64,000 nucleotides of DNA from Vibrio bathopelagicus (GTDB lineage: Bacteria > Pseudomonadota > Gammaproteobacteria > Enterobacterales > Vibrionaceae), in contig NZ_CP062500.1 of NCBI RefSeq assembly GCF_014879975.1, forward strand, positions 1,240,001 to 1,304,000, in the 5' to 3' direction. A program made the position numbers and the translations under genes. A model generated the notes under the pieces. It searched no databases. It was given only the letters and a program-made list of their open reading frames with translations, and was not told the origin of the DNA. Shown here piece by piece: positions 10,498 through 18,757 of this stretch (position 1 is its first letter; every line of letters begins with the position of its first letter).

Positions 10498-11746
10498 GTG
10501 AGAGCTAACAAAGTAGCATTAATGATCAGTATGCTATTTGCAATTGCAGGGTGTCAGAGCACTCCCTCTGAACAGACAGAAGCGAACCAAAGCACGAATG
10601 GCAGTGAGTCTTCATCAAATGCCCGCACGTTTGATTCTGTGCAAGGTGTTCATCTCGAATGGGAAAGTAAGCTTGAAAACCATGTTAAATTGTCTCTTTA
10701 TGCGCCAGAAAATTACAATGAACTATTAGATGCTTGGGATGATGCGGAAAGCATTTATGCCGATTTACTGAAAGACGAAACTCGACTAACGAAAAGCTAT
10801 TCAATTTTTTCTAGCCTAACGTACGCCGAAGCTTTTGATGAAAAAATCGCTTTGGTTAAATCAAACTATGATTCGATTCTAGTATTAAAGCAAAAGGCCG
10901 ATAGAGTATTAGCGGATTCGATCGTTCAGATGGATTATCTGAAATACCTCGGTGCCGATACGATGTTCGCGTCTAGCTATAAGAGGCTTTACGCTGAATA
11001 CAGTGAGTTATTTGAATACGTATTGGTTGATGAACTTGAAGATGCTCAGGAAGCACAGGTTGAGTTTCTTGACCACGCACGCTCCTTAGAAGTCAAAGTC
11101 GCGCATAAGAAATATATTGAACCGTTAAAGAACGAATTAGAGTTCTTAGAGGACGAAGACTTTGATGATGTGGTGCCGCTTACTTTTGCTAAGGCCAGTT
11201 CTCAAATTGCGTTGGCGGAAAATCAAGTTAAGGCGAGTCCACGTGCGCAGTATCGCGCATGAAGTCAAGTTGCTTGCTAATGTGAAGGGTGATCGATTTG
11301 AGCAATCGGTATTGAATGCCGAGAACCAGTTTTTGAGTATTTCTCAGATCCTGAATGATCAAGACTACCGTGATGTGGTTTTGCGTCTTCAAGCTCAGAA
11401 GATCGTCGAGAGTATTAAAACGCTTAAAAGCTCTGATATGACCACGCAACTGAAATCTGAGGTCGAAGCACTTTCAGAACAACTTGCTAATTTAGAACTC
11501 GAAAATCAGAAACAAGCCCAACAGCTTGCTGAGACAAACAAGCATAATGAGTTTTTGGTTGAGCAGGTTACTAAGAGTGATGCACACATAAAGAGCTTGG
11601 AAGAGCTGGTGGACAGTTTGAAAAGCTTAGGCGGTAAAGTTGCCACTGACAGTCGCTCTGACGTGACACCGACTAACGTTGAATCTAACCTTGAAGACGC
11701 CGCTTTAGAGCAATCATCAGAACAAGTGATTGAACCTTCGGTTTAG
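10498..11746 (+). pseudogene. Coiled-coil lipoprotein gene split by a frameshift
   Basis: The reading frame from GTG 10498 (AAGGAAA seven bases upstream) encodes a lipoprotein signal with lipobox IAGC and then a helical, acidic domain, but stops at 11262. From about 11222 a second frame (+1) continues the same style of protein for about 165 residues, with long coiled-coil heptads (SEQLANLELENQKQAQQLAE), to a stop at 11746. Length from start to final stop is 3n+1, as expected for one extra base. The switch falls within about 11230-11262, where AGTCCACGTGCG and TATCGCGCATGA lie. Both halves look constrained, so this is either a recent mutation or a sequencing error. Function unknown; probably outer-membrane or periplasmic. 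Confidence 0.75.
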
Positions 11747-11777
11747 CATAACTAATTCCTTTATTTGTGATTGACTT

Positions 11778-11802
11778 AAAAGCGCCTTAGGGCGCTTTTT
11801 TA
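11778..11802 (+). terminator. Terminator of the split lipoprotein gene
   Basis: AAAGCGCC/GGGCGCTTT hairpin with a T-run, about 30 bases after the stop at 11746. Confidence 0.88.
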
Positions 11803-11809
11803 CGTTCTG

Positions 11810-11823
11810 TTGATCTATGTCAA
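11810..11823 (+). promoter_or_regulatory. FNR-type site upstream of focA
   Basis: TTGATCTATGTCAA matches the FNR consensus TTGAT-N4-ATCAA at nine of ten positions. A possible -10 box (TAGATA, 11845-11850) would place the start near 11857, so the site would centre near -41, the class II activator position. The focA ATG is 290 bases downstream. The rest of the 11747-12109 gap is AT-rich with no gene that I can see; the leader would be about 250 bases long. Confidence 0.6.
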
Positions 11824-12109
11824 AATCTTGAGATAAAAGGGACTAGATAGTAAGTATAGTGTACGTCATCCCTTTTGTTTTAACGTAACTTGTTGATATT
11901 TATAGATGTGTTGTTTTTATTGTTGATAAGTTTTCATTCATCAGAGTTTTCTTTTTACTACTAAAGTCGTATGAATTTTCAATATCGTTGAAGGTTTGGT
12001 GTTTTCTCGGTTGTTGAAGGTTATTTGAGCGCAAAATAGCTCTTGAATTAAGAAATGAAAGAGAGGATTATCGCGCTCCCCAACGACATGTTTCAAAATG
12101 TAAATCATC

Positions 12110-12952
12110 ATGAATCTAAACCAATTTGACTCATTATTACCGCCACAAATGGCTGAGCGCGCTGCTGATATTGGCGTAGGTAAAGCAACCAAAGATCCAA
12201 TTAAATCCTTTCTTCTCGCGATTTCAGCGGGCATACATATCGGCATTGCGTTTGTGTTTTACACCATCGTGACGACCGGTGCTGGTGATTTACCGTGGGG
12301 CATTACTCGCTTGCTCGGTGGTTTGGCATTTAGCTTAGGCTTGATCCTTGTGGTCGTTACTGGCGGCGAGCTATTTACTAGCTCTGTTTTAACGTTAGTG
12401 GCAAGAGCAAGCGGTAAGATCACTTGGGTGACCTTGATTAAAAACTGGGCGACGGTTTATGTAGGTAACCTTATTGGTGCTTTATTGCTGGTTGCGTGTA
12501 TGCTCGCGACTAAACAATACATGTTTGACAATGGCCAAGTCGGCCTCAATGCAATGGCTATCTCTCAGCACAAGATGCATCACGACTTTATTCAAGCGAT
12601 CGCGCTCGGCATCATGTGTAACGTGTTGGTGTGTATTGCGGTGTGGATGACATTCAGTGGGCGTACCCTAACGGATAAAATCGCGGTTATGATTTTACCT
12701 GTAGCGATGTTCGTATCGGCTGGTTTTGAGCACTGTATTGCGAATATGTTCCAAGTACCACTCGCTATTGGCATCAAAACATTTGCTCCTGCTGAATTCT
12801 GGACAATGACGGGTGCTAACCCTGCCGACTATATTGACCTAAACATGATGGATTTCTTAACGAACAACCTATTGCCTGTGACTTTAGGCAATATCATTGG
12901 CGGCGGTATCTTTGTTGGCATGTGGTATTGGCTGATTTACTTACGAGATTAA
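12110..12952 (+). CDS. focA: Formate channel of the FocA/NirC family
   Basis: This inner-membrane channel moves formate during mixed-acid fermentation and anaerobic respiration. The protein has the family length (280 residues) and six membrane segments. Diagnostic segments are GGELFTSSVLT (the loop between TM2 and TM3), the VGNLIGALL helix and GFEHCIANMFQVPLA, a strong FocA signature. It stands alone here; pflB is not in the window. The FNR-like site upstream fits oxygen control. NirC is less likely given the long N-terminus and the sequence around EHCIANMF. Confidence 0.88.
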   Translation: MNLNQFDSLLPPQMAERAADIGVGKATKDPIKSFLLAISAGIHIGIAFVFYTIVTTGAGDLPWGITRLLGGLAFSLGLILVVVTGGELFTSSVLTLVARASGKITWVTLIKNWATVYVGNLIGALLLVACMLATKQYMFDNGQVGLNAMAISQHKMHHDFIQAIALGIMCNVLVCIAVWMTFSGRTLTDKIAVMILPVAMFVSAGFEHCIANMFQVPLAIGIKTFAPAEFWTMTGANPADYIDLNMMDFLTNNLLPVTLGNIIGGGIFVGMWYWLIYLRD

Positions 12953-12997
12953 GCATAAATCGGTCATCGTATCGATGTGAAGTATTACTTTTTAGAG

Positions 12998-13023
12998 ACG
13001 GCCTGCATTGCAGGCCGTTTTTT
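12998..13023 (+). terminator. Terminator of focA
   Basis: A nine-base stem (ACGGCCTGC and its complement) with a 3-base loop and a T-run, 46 bases after the stop. Confidence 0.92.
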
Positions 13024-13115
13024 ATTGTGGAAAACCTTTTAGTTTCTCTTTTAAATAATCATCTAAACACTCAGTAGCAGGATCGAATTGGACAGCATAG
13101 GCCTTTGAAATTAAG

Positions 13116-13140
13116 TAAGGATCAATGTAAATGATCCTTA
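13116..13140. repeat. Inverted repeat with GATC in each arm
   Basis: TAAGGATCA (13116-13124) and TGATCCTTA (13132-13140) are perfect complements with a seven-base spacer. Both arms carry a Dam site (GATC). Two further GATC sites (13081, 13164) and one at 13231 lie in the same gap. No T-run follows, so it does not look like a terminator. Confidence 0.7.
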
Positions 13141-13179
13141 GTCGAGTCAAAGTGACTAAAAAAGGATCGATACTGTTTT

Positions 13180-13206
13180 GGTTATCCACAGTTTCTGTGG
13201 ATAACC
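13180..13206. promoter_or_regulatory. Perfect pair of inverted DnaA boxes
   Basis: Two 12-base arms, GGTTATCCACAG (13180-13191) and its exact complement (13195-13206), are separated by TTT. Each arm contains a perfect strict DnaA box TTATCCACA (13182-13190, and 13196-13204 on the other strand). No T-run follows on either strand. The gap between focA and fetB holds no gene. Confidence 0.6.
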
Positions 13207-13251
13207 TGTCTCAAAGTCAGTGTGTAACCAGATCGTAAAGGAGGGAAGAGG

Positions 13252-14046
13252 TTAGTTTGTGGGTTTAATTCGTGCGAGGACTCGGCCTTCTTTCGTCAGA
13301 GATGTCTTTAAAGAGAGGTGAAGGGCTAGCGCCAATGAACTGCTCATCATCACGAAAATAGCCAACATGATCATCAGTTGATACTTAATTGCGATCATTG
13401 GTGAGGCTCCCCCTAGAATTTGTCCTGTCATCATCCCAGGAAGTGTCACTAAGCCCGTCGTTGCCATGGAAGCCATGATAGGAGACATCGCCTTCTGTAT
13501 CGCATTACGTACAAAAGGCGCTGCTGCGTAGGCTGGAGAAGCACCTAAAGCGATAGCAGCTTCGTACTCGGATTTTTGTGTTTCAAAAGCACCGAATAAG
13601 TTTTGTAGAGCCACTATATTACTGCTCAAGCTGTTCCCTAATAGCATCCCTGCAATAGGGATTAAGTACTGAGCATTGAAGAATGGGGTAGGTTTGATAA
13701 TAAAGAAGCAAATAAATAGGACGATGGGTACGCAAGTTACCGCAAGGCTGAATGCCACAGGTGCTAATAGCAGTTGTTTCGGAAGCTTTGATTTTTCAAC
13801 AATCGAGCTTGCACCTACCACAATCATAGCGAATAACCATAATAAATTGATCCATAAGCTATTCAAAGTAAACAGGTATTCGAGATAAAGGCCAACCAAG
13901 AATAGCTGCACCACCATACGAACGATACTAATAGAGGCTTCTTTGCCTAGGCCGAGTTTGAGCTTGTGGTTGATGGCGATGGGCAGTATGAGAAGTGAGC
14001 TAAATAACAGCAATTGCCACCAAGATATATCAATAACGTCTTGCAT
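13252..14046 (-). CDS. fetB: FetB/YbbM-family ABC transporter permease (UPF0014)
   Basis: FetB is the membrane part of the FetAB exporter, linked in E. coli to iron export and peroxide tolerance. The protein has about 264 residues and seven or so hydrophobic segments, with family signatures GMLLGNSLSSNIVALQ, a coupling-helix segment EYEAAIALGASPAYA and LPGMMTGQILGGASP. I choose the ATG at 14046 because AAGGAAG lies just upstream; the frame extends 18 codons further but without a ribosome site. The ATPase partner FetA is not next to it in this window, unlike in E. coli. Confidence 0.85.
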   Translation of the reverse strand: MQDVIDISWWQLLLFSSLLILPIAINHKLKLGLGKEASISIVRMVVQLFLVGLYLEYLFTLNSLWINLLWLFAMIVVGASSIVEKSKLPKQLLLAPVAFSLAVTCVPIVLFICFFIIKPTPFFNAQYLIPIAGMLLGNSLSSNIVALQNLFGAFETQKSEYEAAIALGASPAYAAAPFVRNAIQKAMSPIMASMATTGLVTLPGMMTGQILGGASPMIAIKYQLMIMLAIFVMMSSSLALALHLSLKTSLTKEGRVLARIKPTN

Positions 14047-14235
14047 AGTGCTTCCTTTTAAGTAGGCCTCCATCATATCTGAAAGTGCCAAATGATGCAT
14101 TTCAGCTTCATACCTGTCGATTTCAAAAATGGCTCAATTTATTAACAATCAAAGTACAAAATATTGGTTGTTTGAGGCTTTTTTAGCTACTACTTAGTAG
14201 GTAAAACGTTAAAATTAGTTACAATGTAGTTGCGT

Positions 14236-14285
14236 AAATGTTGGCTTTTAACATTTGTGAAATATACTTAATTCTTCACATTTGT
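14236..14285. repeat. Short repeats in the torE upstream region
   Basis: ACATTTGT occurs at 14251-14258 and 14278-14285, 27 bases apart, and AAATGTT (14236-14242) forms an inverted repeat with the AACATTT at 14250-14256. They lie about 200 bases before torE in the 438-base gap between fetB and torE, which has no other gene. They could be operator sites of the torECA promoter; they do not match the E. coli TorR box closely. Confidence 0.3.
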
Positions 14286-14484
14286 TAATACTTTTTAATA
14301 ACTTTGTTTAACTGAAAACAACTTTGGATGAGCTCAAAAAAGTATTGATTAGCAAGGGTTATAACGGGAGATTTGATTGAACCCTACTTTGTGTATGGTC
14401 TAAAATTCATCGTTAGATACTCAAGAACTTTAGCCCCTTAGAATGGGTTACTCGAAATTACTAAATACAAAATAGGCAAAATGT

Positions 14485-14667
14485 ATGAGTGATGTTAAGA
14501 AAATTGAAACTGGCGAAAAACGCTCGTTGGAGTGGAAGTCATTCCTCTTCATTGCGGTGGTTCTCTTTCCAATATTAAGTGTGGCTTTTGTAGGAGGCTA
14601 CGGCTTTCTAGTTTGGGCTCTGCAAGTGTTTGTATTCGGACCTCCAGGTGCACACGGCGGCATGTAA
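14485..14667 (+). CDS. torE: TorE/NapE-family small membrane protein
   Basis: The 60-residue protein has one transmembrane helix (about residues 20-50, FLFIAVVLFPILSVAFVGGYG) and a glycine/proline-rich tail (GPPGAHGG). It belongs to the TorE/NapE family found in front of torC or nap genes. Its exact role in the TMAO respiratory chain is not known. The gap to torC is 52 bases, so it is the first gene of torECA. Confidence 0.9.
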   Translation: MSDVKKIETGEKRSLEWKSFLFIAVVLFPILSVAFVGGYGFLVWALQVFVFGPPGAHGGM

Positions 14668-14719
14668 TGCCCTCTTGCTATCACATTTTTATTAGAACTA
14701 ATTTTTAAGAGAGCTAAAC

Positions 14720-15898
14720 ATGAAATCATTTTTAGTTAAATTATGGCGCACAATGACTCGCCCAGCAGTACACATTAGTCTTGGTGTACTAACCATGGGT
14801 GGCTTTATCGCCGGTGTTATTTTCTGGGGTGGTTTTAACACTGCGTTAGAACATACAAATACAGAAGAGTTCTGTGTAAGCTGTCACACCATGCGTGACA
14901 ATGTTTACGTAGAACTACAAGAAACGGTTCACTGGAAAAATACATCTGGTGTACGCGCAACTTGTCCTGACTGTCACGTTCCACATGAATGGACAGCAAA
15001 AATTGCTCGTAAGATGCAAGCATCTAAAGAAGTATTCGCTCAAGTATTTGGTGACCTAGACACACCAGAGAAATTTGAAGCTCGTCGTATCGAACTGGCT
15101 AAACACGAATGGGATCGTTTCTCTTCGAACAAATCTCTTGAATGTAAAAACTGCCACAACTACGACTCGATGGATTTCGAGAACATGCGCCCAACAGCGC
15201 GTATCCAAATGAAGAACGCGGCAGAGCGTGATCAAAGCTGTGTTGACTGTCATAAAGGTATTGCTCATAACTTACCTCTAGATATGGCATCTGCGAGCGG
15301 TATTGTTGGTGAGCTAGAAAATGTTGCGGGCAGCACGTCTTACGCATCAGGAAGCAATGTTATTTCAATCCGTCACCTACCTATGTACACGGATGAAACA
15401 GCAGAAGTTGAAGCGGGTCTATTAAGCCCTGCAAGCCAAGTTGCCGTGATCGAAGAAAAAGGCGACATGATCAAGATTCAAATCGACGGTTGGCGTAAAG
15501 CGAAGGGCTTCGGACGTGTAATCCAAGAAGACTTCGGTATGAACATCTCAACGGCAATCTTGACGAAAGAAGTTTCTCAAAGTGACGTAATCATTGTTGG
15601 TGAGAAGAAAGAAGATGAGCTAACGGGCCTTCCGTGGGAAAAAGTTGACCTAGCACTTTGGATGAAGAAAGAGTCTATGGTTGATAACTTCGATCCAATT
15701 TGGAGCGCAGCAGGTCAGGCTTACCAGTCAAACTGTTCTACTTGTCACTCACAACCAGATGAAGGTCACTTCAGCGCTAACGGTTGGGTAGGCATGCTAG
15801 ATGGTATGATCGCATTCGTGAACTTTGATACAGATACAGAAGCATTGGTTCTTAAGTATCTACAGAAGCACTCATCAGATTTTTCTGAAGGCCACTAA
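14720..15898 (+). CDS. torC: Pentahaem c-type cytochrome of TMAO respiration
   Basis: TorC passes electrons from menaquinol to TorA in the periplasm. The 392-residue protein has one N-terminal membrane anchor (about 18-38). Four CxxCH haem sites (CVSCH 52, CPDCH 82, CKNCH 142, CVDCH 174) form the NapC/NirT-like tetrahaem domain. A fifth (CSTCH, near 339) lies in the separate C-terminal domain. This is the usual TorC domain layout. It sits between torE and torA. Confidence 0.96.
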   Translation: MKSFLVKLWRTMTRPAVHISLGVLTMGGFIAGVIFWGGFNTALEHTNTEEFCVSCHTMRDNVYVELQETVHWKNTSGVRATCPDCHVPHEWTAKIARKMQASKEVFAQVFGDLDTPEKFEARRIELAKHEWDRFSSNKSLECKNCHNYDSMDFENMRPTARIQMKNAAERDQSCVDCHKGIAHNLPLDMASASGIVGELENVAGSTSYASGSNVISIRHLPMYTDETAEVEAGLLSPASQVAVIEEKGDMIKIQIDGWRKAKGFGRVIQEDFGMNISTAILTKEVSQSDVIIVGEKKEDELTGLPWEKVDLALWMKKESMVDNFDPIWSAAGQAYQSNCSTCHSQPDEGHFSANGWVGMLDGMIAFVNFDTDTEALVLKYLQKHSSDFSEGH

Positions 15899-15922
15899 TA
15901 AGACGTCAATTGGAGTAACACA

Positions 15923-18385
15923 ATGGCAATTACAAGAAGAAGTTTTCTGAAAGGTGTCGCTACAACAAGTGCGGCATCGGTTATCGGTCCTAGCTTATTG
16001 GCGTCAGCATCGGCTTCAGCTGCAGAAACTGATGGTACGTGGAAAGTCTCTGGTTCTCACTGGGGTGCATTCCGAGCTCGCGTTTATGCGGGTAAAGTAC
16101 AAGAAATTAAGCCTCTAGAAATCGATCAACATCCAACAGAGATGTTGAAAGGTATCAAAGGCATTATCTACAGCCCATCACGTGTGCGTTACCCTATGGT
16201 TCGCCTAGATTGGTTGAAGAAGCATAAATACAGCGCAGACACGCGTGGTAACAACCGTTTTGTTCGTGTGACTTGGGACGAGGCATTAGATCTTGTTTAC
16301 CGCGAACTAGAACGTGTACAGAAAGATTACGGTCCATGGGCGCTTCACACTGGTCAAACAGGTTGGAGACAAACAGGTCAGTTCCACAGCTGTACTAACC
16401 ACATGCAACGCGCAATGGCACTTCACGGTTACTCTGTGAAGAAAATCGGTGACTACTCGACAGGTGCTGGTCAAACGATCATGCCTTACGTGCTAGGTTC
16501 TACTGAAGTATATGCTCAAGGTACATCTTGGGAACTTATCTTAGAAAACAGTGACAACATTGTTCTTTGGGGTAACGATCCAGTGAAGAACCTGCAAGTA
16601 GGTTGGACATGTGAGACTCACGAATCATTCGCATACCTAGAGCAGTTGAAAGAGAAAGTTGCTAAGAAAGAGATCAACGTCGTTTCTGTTGACCCTGTTA
16701 AGAACAAAACAGGCCGTTACCTAGAGAACGAGCAAATGTACATCAACCCACAAACAGATGTGGCGTTCATGCTGGGTGTTGCTCATGTTCTTTACAACGA
16801 AGGCCTATACGACAAGAAGTTCATTGAAACTTACTGTCTAGGCTTTGAAGACTTCATCAAGTACGTTCAAGGTGAAACGAAAGATAAAGTTGAGAAAACA
16901 CCTGAGTGGGCATCAGCTATCTGTGGCGCAAGCGCGAACTCTATCCGTGACTTCGCTAAGATGCTAGTTAACGGTCGTACACAGATTCTTGTTGGTTGGA
17001 GTATCCAGCGCCAAGAACACGGTGAGCAGCCTTACTGGATGTGTGCAGTTATCGCAGCAATGGTTGGCCAAATTGGTCTTCCGGGCGGTGGTATCTCTTA
17101 CGGTCACCACTACTCAGGTATCGGTGTATCTTCGACAGGTTTCGCTGCTCCGGGTTCTTTCCCGCTGAACATCGACCAAGGTCAATCACCTAAGTACACC
17201 AACACAGACTACAACGGCTACAGCCGTGTAATCCCAGTAGCTCGTTGGGTAGATAGCCTGCTTGAACCTGGTAAGAAGATCAAAGCGAACGGTTCTACGG
17301 TAACGCTGCCAGACATTAAGATGATGGTCTTCAGTGGTAACAACCCGTGGCACCACCACCAAGATCGCAACAAGATGCGTAAAGCATTCAAGAGCCTACA
17401 AACTGTAGTTGCTGTTGATTTCGCTTGGACTGCAACTTGTCGTCACTCTGATATCGTACTTCCAGCTTGTACTCAGTGGGAACGTAATGATATCGATGGT
17501 TACGGTGCGTACTCTGGCCGTGGTTTGATCGCAATGCACAAGCTAGTTGATCCTCTGTTCCAGTCTAAGACTGATTTCGAGATCATGTCTAGCCTAACTA
17601 AGCGTTGGGGTCGTTACGACGATTACACACGTGGTATGGACGAAATGCAGTGGGTTAAATCTCTGTATGATGATTGCCGCGCTTCGAATGAAGGCACGAT
17701 TGAAATGCCTGAGTTTGCTGAATTCTGGGAGAAAGGTTTCCTAGACTTCGGTAAAGGTAAGCCTTGGACTCGTCACGCTTCATTCCGTGAAGATCCAGAG
17801 ATCAACGCACTAGGTACGCCTTCTGGTTTCATAGAAATCACAAGCCGCACTGTTGGCAACATGGGTTATGAGCACTGTCAAGAACACCCAATGTGGTTCG
17901 AGAAATCTGAACGTTCACATGGTGGTCCAGGCTCTGACAAACACCCGTACTGGCTACAATCTTGTCACCCAGACAAGCGCCTTCACTCTCAGATGTGTGA
18001 ATCTGAAGAGTGGCGTGCGACTTACGCGGTACAAGGCCGTGAGCCAATCTACATCAACCCAGTAGATGCTAAGAAGAAAGGCATCAAAGACGGCGATGTA
18101 GTACGTGTGTTCAACGACCGTGGTCAACTACTAGCAGGTGCTGTTCTTATGGATAGCTACGCGCCTGGTGTTGTTCGTATCGAAGAAGGTGCTTGGTACG
18201 GCCCGATCAACGAGAAAGTAGGTGCGCTAGATACATACGGCGATCCAAACACACTGACTCAGGACATCGGTACGTCTGAACTGGCTCAAGCGACGTCAGC
18301 AAACACTTGTTTGGTTGATTTCGAGAAGTTCCAAGGCAAACTGCCTCCAGTCACTTCATTCGGTGGTCCAATCGAAGTTTCTTAA
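15923..18385 (+). CDS. torA: Trimethylamine-N-oxide reductase, molybdoenzyme
   Basis: TorA reduces TMAO to trimethylamine in the periplasm, with electrons from TorC. The 820-residue precursor has a twin-arginine signal (TRRSFLKG, residues 4-11, followed by an Ala-rich stretch). It belongs to the DMSO reductase family; the serine in GDYSTGAGQ is expected to coordinate molybdenum, and the bis-MGD binding segments [16 protein letters not shown] and [11 protein letters not shown] are visible. It is 24 bases behind torC. The dedicated chaperone gene torD is not found after it; a terminator follows. Confidence 0.96.
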   Translation: MAITRRSFLKGVATTSAASVIGPSLLASASASAAETDGTWKVSGSHWGAFRARVYAGKVQEIKPLEIDQHPTEMLKGIKGIIYSPSRVRYPMVRLDWLKKHKYSADTRGNNRFVRVTWDEALDLVYRELERVQKDYGPWALHTGQTGWRQTGQFHSCTNHMQRAMALHGYSVKKIGDYSTGAGQTIMPYVLGSTEVYAQGTSWELILENSDNIVLWGNDPVKNLQVGWTCETHESFAYLEQLKEKVAKKEINVVSVDPVKNKTGRYLENEQMYINPQTDVAFMLGVAHVLYNEGLYDKKFIETYCLGFEDFIKYVQGETKDKVEKTPEWASAICGASANSIRDFAKMLVNGRTQILVGWSIQRQEHGEQPYWMCAVIAAMVGQIGLPGGGISYGHHYSGIGVSSTGFAAPGSFPLNIDQGQSPKYTNTDYNGYSRVIPVARWVDSLLEPGKKIKANGSTVTLPDIKMMVFSGNNPWHHHQDRNKMRKAFKSLQTVVAVDFAWTATCRHSDIVLPACTQWERNDIDGYGAYSGRGLIAMHKLVDPLFQSKTDFEIMSSLTKRWGRYDDYTRGMDEMQWVKSLYDDCRASNEGTIEMPEFAEFWEKGFLDFGKGKPWTRHASFREDPEINALGTPSGFIEITSRTVGNMGYEHCQEHPMWFEKSERSHGGPGSDKHPYWLQSCHPDKRLHSQMCESEEWRATYAVQGREPIYINPVDAKKKGIKDGDVVRVFNDRGQLLAGAVLMDSYAPGVVRIEEGAWYGPINEKVGALDTYGDPNTLTQDIGTSELAQATSANTCLVDFEKFQGKLPPVTSFGGPIEVS

Positions 18386-18421
18386 GTCTGGTACATAAGA
18401 AACAAGATTAAAGCTTGAATT

Positions 18422-18455
18422 AAAGCCCCTGTAAGCACTCTTATAGGGGCTTTTT
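18422..18455 (+). terminator. Terminator of torECA
   Basis: AAGCCCCT pairs with AGGGGCTT, extended by TAAg/tTTA-like pairs, and runs into TTTTT, about 37 bases after the torA stop. Confidence 0.9.
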
Positions 18456-18536
18456 GTTTTTCTGTTGTCTGTATTGGGATTTGTACTTAAGCATTGTGGC
18501 AACGCTTATGGATACTTATTTGAGAAGGACTATAAC

Positions 18537-18641
18537 GTGCTGCTACTGAAGCAATTGAGCCGAGAGGGTAAGTCAAAAGAATCTCTTGTGAGAAACTTAG
18601 GTTACTGGAAACAAAAAGGCCGATACAAAGTACCGACCTAA
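18537..18641 (+). CDS. Possible small ORF of 34 residues (doubtful)
   Basis: A GTG-started frame lies eight bases behind AAGGA and encodes a basic peptide (for example SKESLVRNLGYWKQKGR). The frame is open upstream to about 18459, so it might be the remnant of a longer gene. No family is recognised. The rest of the 354-base gap between torA and 18740 holds the torA terminator and the tandem repeat described separately. Confidence 0.2.
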   Translation: MLLLKQLSREGKSKESLVRNLGYWKQKGRYKVPT

Positions 18642-18667
18642 TAGAAACCTATGGAGTTAAGCGTAAA

Positions 18668-18757
18668 CCTTGAAGATAAACCTGAGCCTTGAATAAAAGC
18701 TTAAGCCTCGGAGATAAATTCTAAGCCTTGAACGTAAATCTACAGCTCGAACATAAA
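18668..18757. repeat. Degenerate 19 bp tandem repeat at the 3' end of the metal exporter gene
   Basis: The core CCTTGAA or a close variant recurs at 18668, 18687, 18706 (CCTCGGA), 18726 and 18745 (GCTCGAA), each followed by a TAAA motif. The spacing is 19, 19, 20 and 19 bases. The last unit lies inside the coding end of the minus-strand gene (stop 18740-18742), so the array starts in the coding sequence and continues past the stop codon. Confidence 0.7.

Noticed and set aside
11230-11262. Programmed +1 frameshift in the lipoprotein gene
   Set aside because: No slippery sequence of the prfB kind (CTTTGA) and no stimulatory element is evident; a mutation or sequence error is simpler.
11162-11746. 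A separate gene starting at ATG 11162
   Set aside because: The first 20 residues are an out-of-frame shadow of the upstream lipoprotein, and no ribosome site stands before 11162. It is the second half of one broken gene.
13180-13206. Intrinsic terminator of fetB
   Set aside because: The perfect hairpin has no T-run on either strand.
13081-13240. crtS or a replication origin
   Set aside because: I cannot match the neighbouring genes to the place known for crtS in V. cholerae, and a full oriC has more DnaA boxes plus an AT-rich melting region. Only the weaker claim of a candidate element is kept.
14101-14484. TorR boxes upstream of torE
   Set aside because: The repeats ACATTTGT do not match the E. 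coli tor box, and the region lacks a clear set of four direct repeats.
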